NCBI RefSeq assembly: GCF_026723765.1
Contig: NZ_CP113524.1
Location: 2,837,001-2,901,000, forward strand
DNA: 64,000 bases
Reading direction: 5' to 3'
Origin: Lacrimispora xylanolytica
GTDB lineage: Bacteria > Bacillota > Clostridia > Lachnospirales > Lachnospiraceae
The notes below the pieces were generated by a model. That model searched no databases and had not been told where the DNA came from. It saw only the letters and a list, made by a program, of their open reading frames with translations. The position numbers were made by a program, and so were the translations under genes. Below are positions 7,999-17,414 of this stretch, piece after piece. Within the stretch, counting starts at the first letter, position 1. Every line of letters starts with the position of its first letter.

Positions 7999-8931
7999 AT
8001 GATGAAAAAATGTATGGTTTTGTTAAGTTTCTGCCTTATGACAGTAATGATGATAACAGGATGCCAAAAAGCAGAACAGAAGAAAACCAGTGATACCTTA
8101 AACATTGTAGCCACCACCACTATGCTTGCTGACTTATCCAGAGTCATTGGTGGAGAACATGTAAATGTAGATGGGCTTATGGGGCCTGGAATTGATCCCC
8201 ATTTATACCAGGCAAGTGCCGGAGATGTTACATTGATGCAAAATGCTGATGTCGTTGTTTACAATGGCTTGCATCTGGAAGGAAAGATGGGTGAGATTTT
8301 TCAGTCCCTCACAGATCGCGGCAGTACCGTAATCTGTATTGAAGATGGCCTTCCAAAAGATCAATTATTATCCTGGGAGGACGACAGCTCTGTCCATGAT
8401 CCACATATCTGGTTTCAGGTTTCCCTGTGGAAATCAGCAGCAAAAACGGTAGCAGACCGTCTGTCAGAAGCAGATCCCAGTCATGCCCAGGCTTATAAGA
8501 AAAACTTAGAAGCCTATACCTTAGAGCTGGAAAAACTGGATACCTACATAAGGGACAGAATCAATGAAATACCAAAAGATCAGAGAGTTCTCATCACAGC
8601 ACATGATGCGTTTCAATATTTTGGCAAGGCATATGGTCTTGAAGTAAGAGGACTACAGGGAATCAGTACGGATGCGGAGGCAGGAACTGCCGATGTAAGC
8701 ACCCTGGCAGATTTTATTACCAAGCGTAAGATAAAAGCCGTTTTTGTGGAATCTTCTGTTCCGCCTAAAACCATAGAGGCCCTTCAGGCGGCAGTTAAAT
8801 CAAAGGGGTTTGATGTTGCCATAGGCGGAGAGCTTTACTCAGATTCCCTGGGAGGCAAAAATTCCGGCGCTGAAACCTACCTTCTCACAGTAAAAGCCAA
8901 TGTTGACACTATCGTAGGAGCTTTAAAATAG
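7999..8931 (+). CDS. Metal ABC transporter substrate-binding lipoprotein (Mn/Fe type)
   Basis: This 310-residue cluster 9 (TroA/PsaA) solute-binding protein carries a lipoprotein signal ending MITGC. Candidate metal ligands are the His of GIDPHLY, the His of VHDPHIWF, the Glu of VFVESSVPP and the Asp of LYSDSLG. This His-His-Glu-Asp set is typical of Mn/Fe rather than Zn binders, and the His-rich loop of ZnuA proteins is absent. The ATG at 7999 has GGAGG 7 bases upstream and lies 14 bases after mntR. It hands metal to the two permeases encoded downstream. Confidence 0.93.
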   Translation: MMKKCMVLLSFCLMTVMMITGCQKAEQKKTSDTLNIVATTTMLADLSRVIGGEHVNVDGLMGPGIDPHLYQASAGDVTLMQNADVVVYNGLHLEGKMGEIFQSLTDRGSTVICIEDGLPKDQLLSWEDDSSVHDPHIWFQVSLWKSAAKTVADRLSEADPSHAQAYKKNLEAYTLELEKLDTYIRDRINEIPKDQRVLITAHDAFQYFGKAYGLEVRGLQGISTDAEAGTADVSTLADFITKRKIKAVFVESSVPPKTIEALQAAVKSKGFDVAIGGELYSDSLGGKNSGAETYLLTVKANVDTIVGALK

Positions 8932-8955
8932 TTATTTCAGTAAGGAGGAAACCAT

Positions 8956-9714
<759 letters not shown>

Positions 9715-9728
9715 GGAGGTGCATAAAT

Positions 9729-10652
9729 ATGGAACAGGTATTTACCCTTTTTAAAGACTACACGTTTCAGACCGTGGCCCTTGGCTCAGCCATTTTAGGC
9801 TTATTAAGCGGTATATTAGGAAGCTTCGCAGTCCTTCGTAAGCAAAGTCTTTTAGGTGACGGTGTGTCCCATGCCGCTTTGCCTGGTGTCATACTGGCGT
9901 TCATACTAACCGGCTCCAAGCACACGGAAGTGCTTCTTCTTGGAGCCTTGGTCTCAGGCTTAATGGCCACTTTATTTATCATCAGCATTGTAAAACATAC
10001 CAGAATCAAATTTGACAGCGCACTCGCCCTTGTCATGTCTGTATTCTTTGGATTTGGGCTGGTACTCCTCACCTTTGTTCAGAAAATACCAAACTCCAAT
10101 CAGGCCGGATTAAAACGCTTTATCTTCGGGCAGGCTTCTACCCTGCTGCAAAGAGACGTGATCTTTATGAGCCTGTGCGGAGTCATACTTCTTATCCTGG
10201 TACTCCTGTTCTGGAAAGAATTTAAGCTATTTATCTTTGATATGGAATATGCCAGGAGCCTTGGTCTTCCAGCCAATAAAATTAATCTTCTGCTGTCATT
10301 TATGATTGTTATGGCAATTATTATTGGCCTGCAGACCGTAGGTGTCATATTAATGAGCGCCATGCTGATCGCTCCCGCAGTTGCTGCCAGGCAATGGACC
10401 GACCGCTTATGGGTCATGGTCATGCTGTCTGCCGTCTTTGGTGCTGTATCTGGAATCCTTGGAACCATTGCCAGCTCTCTGACTGCAAAACTGCCAACAG
10501 GACCTGCCATTGTTGTGTTTATCAGCTGCATTGTCATATTCAGTATCCTGTTTGCTCCGGGAAGAGGTATCTTACAAAAGATGATTCATAGAAGGAACTT
10601 AAAACAGATGATAAAAAGAAGAGGAGGGAATGAAGATGTCTCCACAATTTGA
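9729..10652 (+). CDS. Metal ABC transporter permease 1
   Basis: This 307-residue ABC-3 family (ZnuB/MntC-like) permease has about eight membrane helices. It shows the family signature LLGDGVSHAALPGV near residue 45 and GVILMSAMLIAPAVAARQW near residue 205. The C-terminus is basic (KMIHRRNLKQMIKRR). It overlaps the next permease gene by 17 bases, suggesting coupled translation and a heterodimeric channel. Confidence 0.94.
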   Translation: MEQVFTLFKDYTFQTVALGSAILGLLSGILGSFAVLRKQSLLGDGVSHAALPGVILAFILTGSKHTEVLLLGALVSGLMATLFIISIVKHTRIKFDSALALVMSVFFGFGLVLLTFVQKIPNSNQAGLKRFIFGQASTLLQRDVIFMSLCGVILLILVLLFWKEFKLFIFDMEYARSLGLPANKINLLLSFMIVMAIIIGLQTVGVILMSAMLIAPAVAARQWTDRLWVMVMLSAVFGAVSGILGTIASSLTAKLPTGPAIVVFISCIVIFSILFAPGRGILQKMIHRRNLKQMIKRRGGNEDVSTI

Positions 10653-11754
10653 AATTCAACTGATTGCGGTCATCGTGGCCGTTGCCTGCTCCCTGCCTGG
10701 AGTATTTCTTGTATTAAGGAAAATGTCAATGATGTCTGATTCCATTACTCATACCATTCTTCTAGGTATTGTCCTTGCCTTTTTCCTGACCCACGACTTA
10801 TCTTCCCCGCTTCTGATTGCAGGAGCTGCCTTTATGGGCCTTGCAACCGTATGGCTGACAGAAACATTAAACCGTACAAAGCTCCTTTCTGAGGATGCTT
10901 CCATTGGGATTGTATTTCCCCTGTTATTTTCCATAGCCATCATACTGATTACCAGATACGCAGGTTCTGTGCATCTGGATACGGATTCCGTTTTGTTAGG
11001 TGAGCTTGCATTTGCTCCATTTAACCGAATGATCTTGTTTGGCTATGACATTGGTGCGAAAGCAATTTACAGCACACTGACCTTGCTCCTTATTAATCTG
11101 ATTTGTATCATAGTATTTTTTAAGGAATTAAAAGTAGTTACCTTTGATCCTATCCTGTCCGCGGTACTGGGAATCTCTCCGACTCTCATTCATTATGGGT
11201 TGATGTTGCTGGTTTCCATGACAACCGTAGGAGCTTTTGAAGCAGTTGGTTCTGTACTGGTGGTTGCCTTTATGATTGGACCGCCTGCTACGGCTTATCT
11301 TTTGACCGATGACTTAAAGCATATGCTGATGCTCAGTACAGGAATCGGTGCTGTCAATGGCATCTCAGGCTTTTATCTGGCTTCCTGGCTGGATGCTTCT
11401 ATCTCAGGCAGTATGGCTGTTATGACTGGATTTGTATTCTTTCTTGTATTTATTACGGCACCAAAAAAGGGCTTTATAAGCTCCATCCGAAGACACAAAA
11501 GGCAAAAACTGGATTTCAGCATGAAAACATTGCTCTTTCATCTATACCAACACGAAGGAAGCGAGGCAGAAAGCCAGGAAGCCGGCCTTCATACTCTTTC
11601 CGCCCATTTTCATTGGGATGAAGCGTTTACAAATAAAATTGTAAAATACTTATTAAAAGAAGGTAATGTGAGTATTGAAAATGAGGTCATAAAACTTACT
11701 ACGAAAGGAAGAGAGTTGAGTGACCAGGAATATAAGGCTATATTTTCAGAATAA
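10636..11754 (+). CDS. Metal ABC transporter permease 2 with C-terminal winged-helix-like extension
   Basis: The first 275 residues are a second ABC-3 permease (MMSDSITHTILLGIVLAFF, GAFEAVGSVLVVAFMIGPPATAY). The last 90 residues are soluble (from LDFSMKTLLFHLYQHEG to the C-terminus) and read like a MarR/DtxR-type winged helix (IVKYLLKEGNVSIENEVIKLTTKGRELS). I start at the ATG at 10636, 7 bases after GGAGGG; the ATG at 10630 lies only one base after it. Related C-terminal extensions occur in some Mn transporter permeases. A role in sensing is a guess. Confidence 0.9.
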   Translation: MSPQFEIQLIAVIVAVACSLPGVFLVLRKMSMMSDSITHTILLGIVLAFFLTHDLSSPLLIAGAAFMGLATVWLTETLNRTKLLSEDASIGIVFPLLFSIAIILITRYAGSVHLDTDSVLLGELAFAPFNRMILFGYDIGAKAIYSTLTLLLINLICIIVFFKELKVVTFDPILSAVLGISPTLIHYGLMLLVSMTTVGAFEAVGSVLVVAFMIGPPATAYLLTDDLKHMLMLSTGIGAVNGISGFYLASWLDASISGSMAVMTGFVFFLVFITAPKKGFISSIRRHKRQKLDFSMKTLLFHLYQHEGSEAESQEAGLHTLSAHFHWDEAFTNKIVKYLLKEGNVSIENEVIKLTTKGRELSDQEYKAIFSE

Positions 11755-11758
11755 GTTA

Positions 11759-11790
11759 AGCCAGCCGTTCTTAAGTAAGAAGGGCTGGCT
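11759..11790 (+). terminator. Intrinsic terminator of the mntR operon
   Basis: AGCCAGCC..TTCTTA pairs with TAAGAA..GGCTGGCT with one G/G mismatch; only a short T tract follows. It begins 4 bases after the permease stop and, being symmetric, may also serve the convergent gene ending at 11808. Confidence 0.65.
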
Positions 11791-11807
11791 TTCCAATATC
11801 ATTATTT

Positions 11808-12824
11808 TTATTTCTCTTTCACTTTAATATCTAAAATATCCAGCAAGAACATAAAAAGCGGAATCCCGAACAGCAATCCCCATACCCCGATATAATGCTC
11901 GCTGACTAACAAGATTAAAAACACCAGAAATACTGGAATCTTTGTTTTAGCTGACATTAACTTAGGATTTAGGACGTAGGTCTCCAGAGAATGAAGCACC
12001 ACGATCATAACAATGACCTCAATAATCTTAATGGCACCACCGATGTTAAATGCAATAATAGTAAGCGGAATCAGTGAAATAATCACACCAGCTACAGGAA
12101 TCAGTCCCAGAATGAAAATCATGGCTCCCAGTCCCAAGGTCTGAGGAAATCCCATTAGAGTCAGAGCAAGTACAGATAATACGGAGTTAATAAAAGCAAT
12201 GACAATCTGTAATTCAATGACTTTACCAAAGGAATTTAAAAACTTCTTTCCATAGTAAACAGAATATTCAAAAAGAAAAGATACCTTACTATTCTCCATG
12301 TGCTTTAAAAAGCCAATAATCTCATCTCTCTCCAATAAAAAGAGGAAGCTGATTAAAAAGGAAAGAACCAGATTAATGCTGAATGTACCAGCCGTTGCAA
12401 CAAAGCTGAGAAGATGACTTTCTGCCATTCGGATATATCCGTCAATCTGCTCCTTGGGAATGCTGCTAATGAGATTGATGTTAATCTCCGACTGCAACTG
12501 GTTCAAATCAAATTTCGATATCAAATTGACGATATCAAACAGCTGCTGGGTCACTTTAGGAATGTATACAATACCACTGATGGTAAAAATAAGAAGAATC
12601 ACTGCATACATCATTATGGTGATCAGTTTACGGCTTACTTTTATCCTGGCATTTACCTTATCATAGATATATTTTTGCAGCTGACCGAAGATAAAGGTAA
12701 TAATAAAAATAAGGAGAAGCTGATTGAACATACCCCGGAACAAATACATGAACAAAGCGAGGAGTAAAATACTAAAAACCTTTTTAACAACCGTATTACT
12801 AAAAATATCACCGAATCGATCCAT
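11808..12824 (-). CDS. AI-2E family transporter (membrane protein)
   Basis: This 338-residue protein has the AI-2E/TqsA topology: paired N-terminal helices, a soluble segment around residues 100-140, and a C-terminal cluster of helices (LGLGAMIFILGLIPVAGVIISLIPL, LVSEHYIGVWGLLFGIPL). Members export autoinducer-2 in a few cases but many serve as Na+/H+ antiporters, so the family name does not prove a quorum-sensing role. The ATG at 12824 has AAAGG upstream. It stands apart from its neighbours and is convergent with the metal transporter operon. Confidence 0.88.
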   Translation of the reverse strand: MDRFGDIFSNTVVKKVFSILLLALFMYLFRGMFNQLLLIFIITFIFGQLQKYIYDKVNARIKVSRKLITIMMYAVILLIFTISGIVYIPKVTQQLFDIVNLISKFDLNQLQSEININLISSIPKEQIDGYIRMAESHLLSFVATAGTFSINLVLSFLISFLFLLERDEIIGFLKHMENSKVSFLFEYSVYYGKKFLNSFGKVIELQIVIAFINSVLSVLALTLMGFPQTLGLGAMIFILGLIPVAGVIISLIPLTIIAFNIGGAIKIIEVIVMIVVLHSLETYVLNPKLMSAKTKIPVFLVFLILLVSEHYIGVWGLLFGIPLFMFLLDILDIKVKEK

Positions 12825-12966
12825 CTAGAATGCCTTTCTATCCCCCAAAATACGGGTTTTATCCATTATGTACCATTTATCGTCAAATTAAGCACACTGA
12901 CTTAATTATAATATAAAAAAGCAATTATGAGAATCCCCCGATTATTATAATTTTTATTTTGTTTCC

Positions 12967-13986
12967 TTAAGGTTTTCTTATGACTCCATGGTCCAAAAGA
13001 AACTCTGTCCAGATTTTATAGTAAGCTGCCTTTAGATGGACGTTATCAAACGTATAATCAGAAGGAATCCCACCTGTACCATCCATAATCACCTGATTTA
13101 CATCAATATAGAATAAAGACGTATCATCTGCCAGAGACTGAATTGCGGCATTTCTCTCCTGTATATTTCTGTTATTGAAGATCGGATCGGAATCTGACTT
13201 CTTTTTTGATACTCCCATGATTCCTTCTATAAATATAATGGCATCGGGCTGAAGCTCCTTAATTCTTCCAATTACTTCACTATACTTCTTTGCAAAAGTC
13301 TCTGTCGTTCCTCTTCCAAGTTCATTGATTCCAAGCATGATATAGATTTTTCCAAACTTCTGCCTTTTTAGAGCCTGGTCTATGGTCATGGTCTCCCCAT
13401 TTACCGTTGCAACCTTTTTATCAAATACGGAATAAACCGTAAGACCTACGTCTGCATAATATGCAGGATTTTTCCAATTGGAATACTGGGATAAGCCCAC
13501 AGTCCTTGAGTCTCCGATAAATAGTGCATCATCAAAATAGCTCTCATCTACTCTTGTAAAAGGACTCTTGTTTGGGACTTCAGATGGAGGGGACTTCTCT
13601 TCTTCTACAGACGCTTCTGTCTGTTCCGGTTCCACAGCCTGGTTTTCCTGGCTATTATCCTCTGATTCCTTCAAGGCTTCTGACTCTTTCATGGCCTCTG
13701 TTTCTTTTGTGCCTTCTGTCTCTTTTGTAATCCCTGTCTCTCCTATGAGTCCAGGATCTTCAGATACTTCCGCCGGTCTCACTCCATGGGTCAGGATATC
13801 CCACGGATATCTGCCCTGTTTTAAACCTTCCAACACCACCATTAGCTGAGGGGCTTTTAATATATCCACGGTATCATCTGCGTAAACCGTATTTTTCCCT
13901 GCGAATCCTATCAAAGATAATGCCAGGGAGCTGAGCAAAACCAGGGCAAGCAGACGGTATCGTTTAAAGTCTCCTAAATGTTTCAT
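12967..13986 (-). CDS. Secreted or anchored SGNH/GDSL hydrolase, partner of the MBOAT acyltransferase
   Basis: This 339-residue protein has an N-terminal signal/anchor helix (residues 11-36), an acidic low-complexity linker rich in KETE/ESE (about 80-135) and a C-terminal SGNH domain. Catalytic elements are visible: FIGDSR with Ser160, MLGINELG as block III, and DNVH with Asp314 and His317. It lies 27 bases downstream of an MBOAT gene in one operon. MBOAT plus SGNH pairs (AlgI/AlgJ, PatA/PatB, DltB/DltD-like) move acetyl groups across the membrane and attach them to envelope polymers. The target polymer is unknown. Confidence 0.87.
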   Translation of the reverse strand: MKHLGDFKRYRLLALVLLSSLALSLIGFAGKNTVYADDTVDILKAPQLMVVLEGLKQGRYPWDILTHGVRPAEVSEDPGLIGETGITKETEGTKETEAMKESEALKESEDNSQENQAVEPEQTEASVEEEKSPPSEVPNKSPFTRVDESYFDDALFIGDSRTVGLSQYSNWKNPAYYADVGLTVYSVFDKKVATVNGETMTIDQALKRQKFGKIYIMLGINELGRGTTETFAKKYSEVIGRIKELQPDAIIFIEGIMGVSKKKSDSDPIFNNRNIQERNAAIQSLADDTSLFYIDVNQVIMDGTGGIPSDYTFDNVHLKAAYYKIWTEFLLDHGVIRKP

Positions 13987-14013
13987 ACGCTTCCTTTCGT
14001 ATTATATGTACTC

Positions 14014-15408
14014 CTAAAATTTAAAATATAGGAAGGGATTATTTGCCCCATTGGAAATGAAGTAAACAGAATACCAGAATATTGCCAGCAAGAATAAAGT
14101 ACATGCCCAGCTGTTCTGAAATCGGTTAAATATACGTTTTCCATAAGGAAAGCAAAGAAAACCTCCAATGAGAAATATCCATTTATACTGACTGAAATAC
14201 CGAACGTAGTCGTTTGGATTTACATTGACCCCCTGGTATATGCCAAACATCCTGCCCAAGTAAATCATGAGGTCTTTCAAATGATTGACCGCAAAGATAA
14301 TCCAGGTAACAGGTATTACAAAAAGCATATAAAGTCTCGCCAGAATCTTTGACCGGTCAAGAAGTGGTTTATAAAAAAGCTTTTCCAGAAGAATTAACAG
14401 GAACAAAAGAATTCCCCACAAGACAAAATTCCAGCTGGCACCATGCCATAAGCCGGTAAGAATCCATACTGCAAAAAGATTGGCGGCAAGGCGTTTTAAG
14501 CCATACCGGTTTCCTCCCAGCGGTATATATACATAGCTGCGAAACCACATGCCAAGGGTCATATGCCACCTGCGCCAGAATTCCGTAATGGATTTTGACA
14601 TATAGGGGTGGTTAAAGTTGGCCGGGAGGTGAAAGCCCAGCATTCTTCCCACACCGATTGCCATAAGGGAATAGCCCTGAAAATCCAGATAAATCTGGAG
14701 ACTGTATGCCAGAGAACCCAGCCATGCCAGAGGAGTGGAAATACTCTGAAAGCCTATGGTCTGAATGTCGTTCCATAACAGCCCGATGCGGTCTGCCACC
14801 AACACCTTCATGCCCAAGCCAAGAATAAAATACCTTAGTCCGATCTCTAACTTAAAGATGTTATATTTTCTGACGGACAGCTCCTCTGAAATTTCTCCAT
14901 AGGAAGTAATTGGCCCGGATAATATTTTAGGAAACATGGTGACATACGTAGCAAAATTTAAGAACGTAAGCTCTTCACCGATTTCCTTACGATATACATC
15001 GATCACACAGGAAATCACCTGAAAGGTATAAAAGCTGATCCCCAGGGGGAGTGAAAGATTTAACACGGGCAATTCTTTCTCCCAGTGAAACACCTGCGCT
15101 ATGGCATTTATATTTTCAATTAAGAAATTTGAATATTTAAAGAAAAACAAGGTCCCTATATTATATACCAGGGATAAAAGAAGCCAGATCTTTTCATGAT
15201 CCCGATGACGGATCATCTGTCTGACAATGAGATAATTGATTCCAACTGATGCTAAAATCAGAGGAAGATACCGGAAATCTCCCAGGGCATAAAAACAAAG
15301 ACTTCCTATAAGAAGGACTTTGTTTCGATGCTTATAAGGCGCAACATAATAGAGTGCCAGAAATGCCGGAAAAAAACGAAAAATAAATTCTAAACTACTG
15401 AATGCCAC
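14014..15408 (-). CDS. MBOAT family O-acyltransferase (AlgI/DltB-like)
   Basis: This 464-residue polytopic protein carries the MBOAT signature: FWRRWHMTLGMWFRSYVYIP near residue 280 and the catalytic His in LTGLWHGASWNFVLWG near residue 325. It moves acyl groups, usually acetyl, from a cytoplasmic donor to the outer face. The start is GTG at 15408, preceded by GAGGAGGA; it gives the usual family N-terminus (AFSSLEFIFRFFPAFLALYY). It is co-transcribed with the SGNH protein that likely completes the transfer to a cell-surface glycan. Confidence 0.93.
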   Translation of the reverse strand: MAFSSLEFIFRFFPAFLALYYVAPYKHRNKVLLIGSLCFYALGDFRYLPLILASVGINYLIVRQMIRHRDHEKIWLLLSLVYNIGTLFFFKYSNFLIENINAIAQVFHWEKELPVLNLSLPLGISFYTFQVISCVIDVYRKEIGEELTFLNFATYVTMFPKILSGPITSYGEISEELSVRKYNIFKLEIGLRYFILGLGMKVLVADRIGLLWNDIQTIGFQSISTPLAWLGSLAYSLQIYLDFQGYSLMAIGVGRMLGFHLPANFNHPYMSKSITEFWRRWHMTLGMWFRSYVYIPLGGNRYGLKRLAANLFAVWILTGLWHGASWNFVLWGILLFLLILLEKLFYKPLLDRSKILARLYMLFVIPVTWIIFAVNHLKDLMIYLGRMFGIYQGVNVNPNDYVRYFSQYKWIFLIGGFLCFPYGKRIFNRFQNSWACTLFLLAIFWYSVYFISNGANNPFLYFKF

Positions 15409-15564
15409 TCTTTTGTCCTCCTCATGCTGTACGTTTGTGGCGTTTTAGATTGACCAAACAGGAACCACAAAGACCTATTATATACTTTTATTTTTAGAAT
15501 GCCATTAAGTAAGCATTAATTAATTTTAAGTTTTTTTGTATATGTTTACAAAATTATAACAATT

Positions 15565-15600
15565 AAAAAATCCCCGCCAACCAGCCCGGTTGACGAGGAT
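15565..15600 (-). terminator. Intrinsic terminator of the sodium symporter gene
   Basis: On the minus strand CCTCGTCAACC pairs with GGTTGGCGGGG (two G-U wobbles), followed by ATTTTTT. It begins 20 bases after the symporter stop. Confidence 0.85.
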
Positions 15601-15619
15601 ATTAAGTATATTATTTTCT

Positions 15620-17011
15620 TTATTTTATTTCGCTGTCATATGGCTTTCCAGCTTCCCAGTCTTTTGTCAGCTTGATGACAACTCCACCAAGTAATAGGAG
15701 AGACAGTATATTAGGTATCACCATCAGACCATTGAAAAGGTCGGCAAGATTCCAGACCAGATCTACTTTCAGCGCACAGCCCACACCTACGAAAATGGAT
15801 ACCATGACCGCATAAAATGGAATGGCCTTTTTACCAAAGAGATACTTCACATTGGCAAGGCCGAAAAAGTACCAGCCCATGATGGTAGCAAATGCAAAGA
15901 AGAACACACAGATAGCAATGACCACATAGCCAAAATGGCCAAAGACCTGAGCAAACGCAGACTGGGTCAGTTCGATTCCCGTTACAAACTCTCCTTTTAC
16001 ATCTCTGGAGCCCAGGACTCCGGAGGTTAAGATAGCAAGAACTGTTAATGGTAAAAGTACAATGGTATCCACAAAGACTCCCATCATGGCAACCAGTCCC
16101 TGTTCACACGGATTTTTTACGCGGGCAAGGGCATGGGCATGAGGTGTGGATCCCATACCGGCTTCATGGGTGAATAAGCCTCTGGCGATTCCAAAACGAA
16201 TGGATTTCTGTACAGATACTCCAAGTACCCCGCCTAAAACTGCCTGCGGATTAAATGCACCGACAAAAATATCATAAAAAGCAGGAATGATGCTGCGAAA
16301 ATTTACTACCATGATAATTAAGGAAGATAGAGTAAAGAACACTGCCATAAAAGGAACTACCTTTTCTGCCACAGCAACGATTCGTTTGACTCCGCCTAAA
16401 AATACAAGCAGGGATAAGATAGCCAGGGCGACTCCCACGTACTCAGAACGAACCCCAAACGCTGCTTCCATGGCTCCTCCTACGGAATTTGCCTGAACCA
16501 TATTTCCCATAAATCCAAGGGCAATGATAATGAGCACAGAAAATGTAGCCGCTACTACTTTACCAGCCGGCCCTTTGATAGCCGCCCGGATATAATAGAC
16601 AGGCCCACCTACCAGTTCTCCGTTTACCACAGTCTTATAACGCTGAGCCAGAGTTGCCTCCGCGTAAATAGTCGCCATACCTAAAATAGCACTCACCCAC
16701 ATCCAGAATACAGAACCAGGCCCTCCGGAAACCATGGCAGTTGCCACACCTGCAAGATTTCCCGTACCGATCTGTGCGGATATTGAGGTAAGCAGTGACT
16801 GAAAAGAAGTCATACCCTCTTTTTCACTGGCATCCTTTCCTCTTAAGGTAATGGAGCCAAAGGTCATACGAAAGCTTTGCTTAAACCTGCGAAACTGAAT
16901 TCCTCTCGTTCTTATGGTAAAGTAAAGACCTACACCGCAAAGAACAACAATCAAAAACACATTCCATAACACTTTGTTAATACTGACAACCAAAGCCGAA
17001 AACCATTCCAT
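15620..17011 (-). CDS. Sodium:alanine/glycine symporter (AGCS family)
   Basis: This 463-residue member of the alanine or glycine:cation symporter family has about eleven helices. Recognisable blocks are SLLTSISAQIGTGNLAGVA near residue 85, GPGSVFWMWVSAILGMATIYAE, and GLFTHEAGMGSTPHAHALA near residue 290. I use the ATG at 17011 (AAGGAGTG 8 bases upstream, family-like MEWFSALVVSINKVLW); an in-frame ATG 40 codons earlier lies inside the leader terminator and is not used. A tandem glycine riboswitch with its own terminator precedes it, so glycine is probably a physiological substrate. Confidence 0.93.
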   Translation of the reverse strand: MEWFSALVVSINKVLWNVFLIVVLCGVGLYFTIRTRGIQFRRFKQSFRMTFGSITLRGKDASEKEGMTSFQSLLTSISAQIGTGNLAGVATAMVSGGPGSVFWMWVSAILGMATIYAEATLAQRYKTVVNGELVGGPVYYIRAAIKGPAGKVVAATFSVLIIIALGFMGNMVQANSVGGAMEAAFGVRSEYVGVALAILSLLVFLGGVKRIVAVAEKVVPFMAVFFTLSSLIIMVVNFRSIIPAFYDIFVGAFNPQAVLGGVLGVSVQKSIRFGIARGLFTHEAGMGSTPHAHALARVKNPCEQGLVAMMGVFVDTIVLLPLTVLAILTSGVLGSRDVKGEFVTGIELTQSAFAQVFGHFGYVVIAICVFFFAFATIMGWYFFGLANVKYLFGKKAIPFYAVMVSIFVGVGCALKVDLVWNLADLFNGLMVIPNILSLLLLGGVVIKLTKDWEAGKPYDSEIK

Positions 17012-17087
17012 ACTCGTAACACTCCTTATTATTTTTGCATGGATATTCTGAAGCTGTAAATCAGAATGTCCTGAATGCATCAACAAA

Positions 17088-17119
17088 TAAAAAAGCCAAA
17101 CCAAAAATATGGTTTGACT
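17088..17119 (-). terminator. Riboswitch expression-platform terminator
   Basis: On the minus strand AGTCAAACCA pairs with TGGTTTGGCT (one G-U) and runs into TTTTTT. It sits between the glycine aptamers and the symporter ATG, which makes it the likely switch for premature termination. Confidence 0.8.
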
Positions 17120-17159
17120 CCGGATATGCACAAAAAGACCCCAAAAATAAATTTATAAA

Positions 17160-17340
17160 GGTTCTCTGTCCTTTTGCCTGAGAGATTAAAGCGGATAAAT
17201 CCACCCCTTACACCTTCGGCACCCAATCAAGGGATTCTCCAGAGTTACATCCATTTATAGTCCACACCTGGTTTTCCAGGCACCTGAGAGTGTTACTCCT
17301 TCGGTAGGCTATAGCCATTTTCCTACAAACTTCACTTGTT
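17160..17340 (-). ncRNA. Tandem glycine riboswitch
   Basis: Read on the minus strand, two gcvT-type aptamers follow each other. The first has CCTACCGAAGGAGTAA and CACTCTCAGG; after the linker GGACTATAAATGGATG comes CTCTGGAGAATCCC, and the second has GTGCCGAAGGTGTAA and ATCTCTCAGGCAAAAGGACA. These conserved CCGAAGG and CTCAGG..AAAAGGAC blocks identify the class clearly. It controls the downstream sodium:alanine/glycine symporter through the terminator at 17088-17119. For a transporter an OFF response to glycine is the logical direction and has been described for a streptococcal symporter, but direction cannot be read from this sequence alone. Confidence 0.95.
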
Positions 17341-17414
17341 GATGATACTTCATTTTCTATACTATCACATTAATTTAATAAAGTCAAACCACGGTTTTCA
17401 TTTCTTTGTACCTT

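Noticed and set aside
12414-12767. Plus-strand frame of 117 codons
   Set aside because: Antisense to the AI-2E family gene, with low-complexity composition and no ribosome site.
11808-12824. Quorum-sensing export
   Set aside because: The AI-2E name is historical; no luxS or receptor genes are nearby, and many members are cation antiporters.
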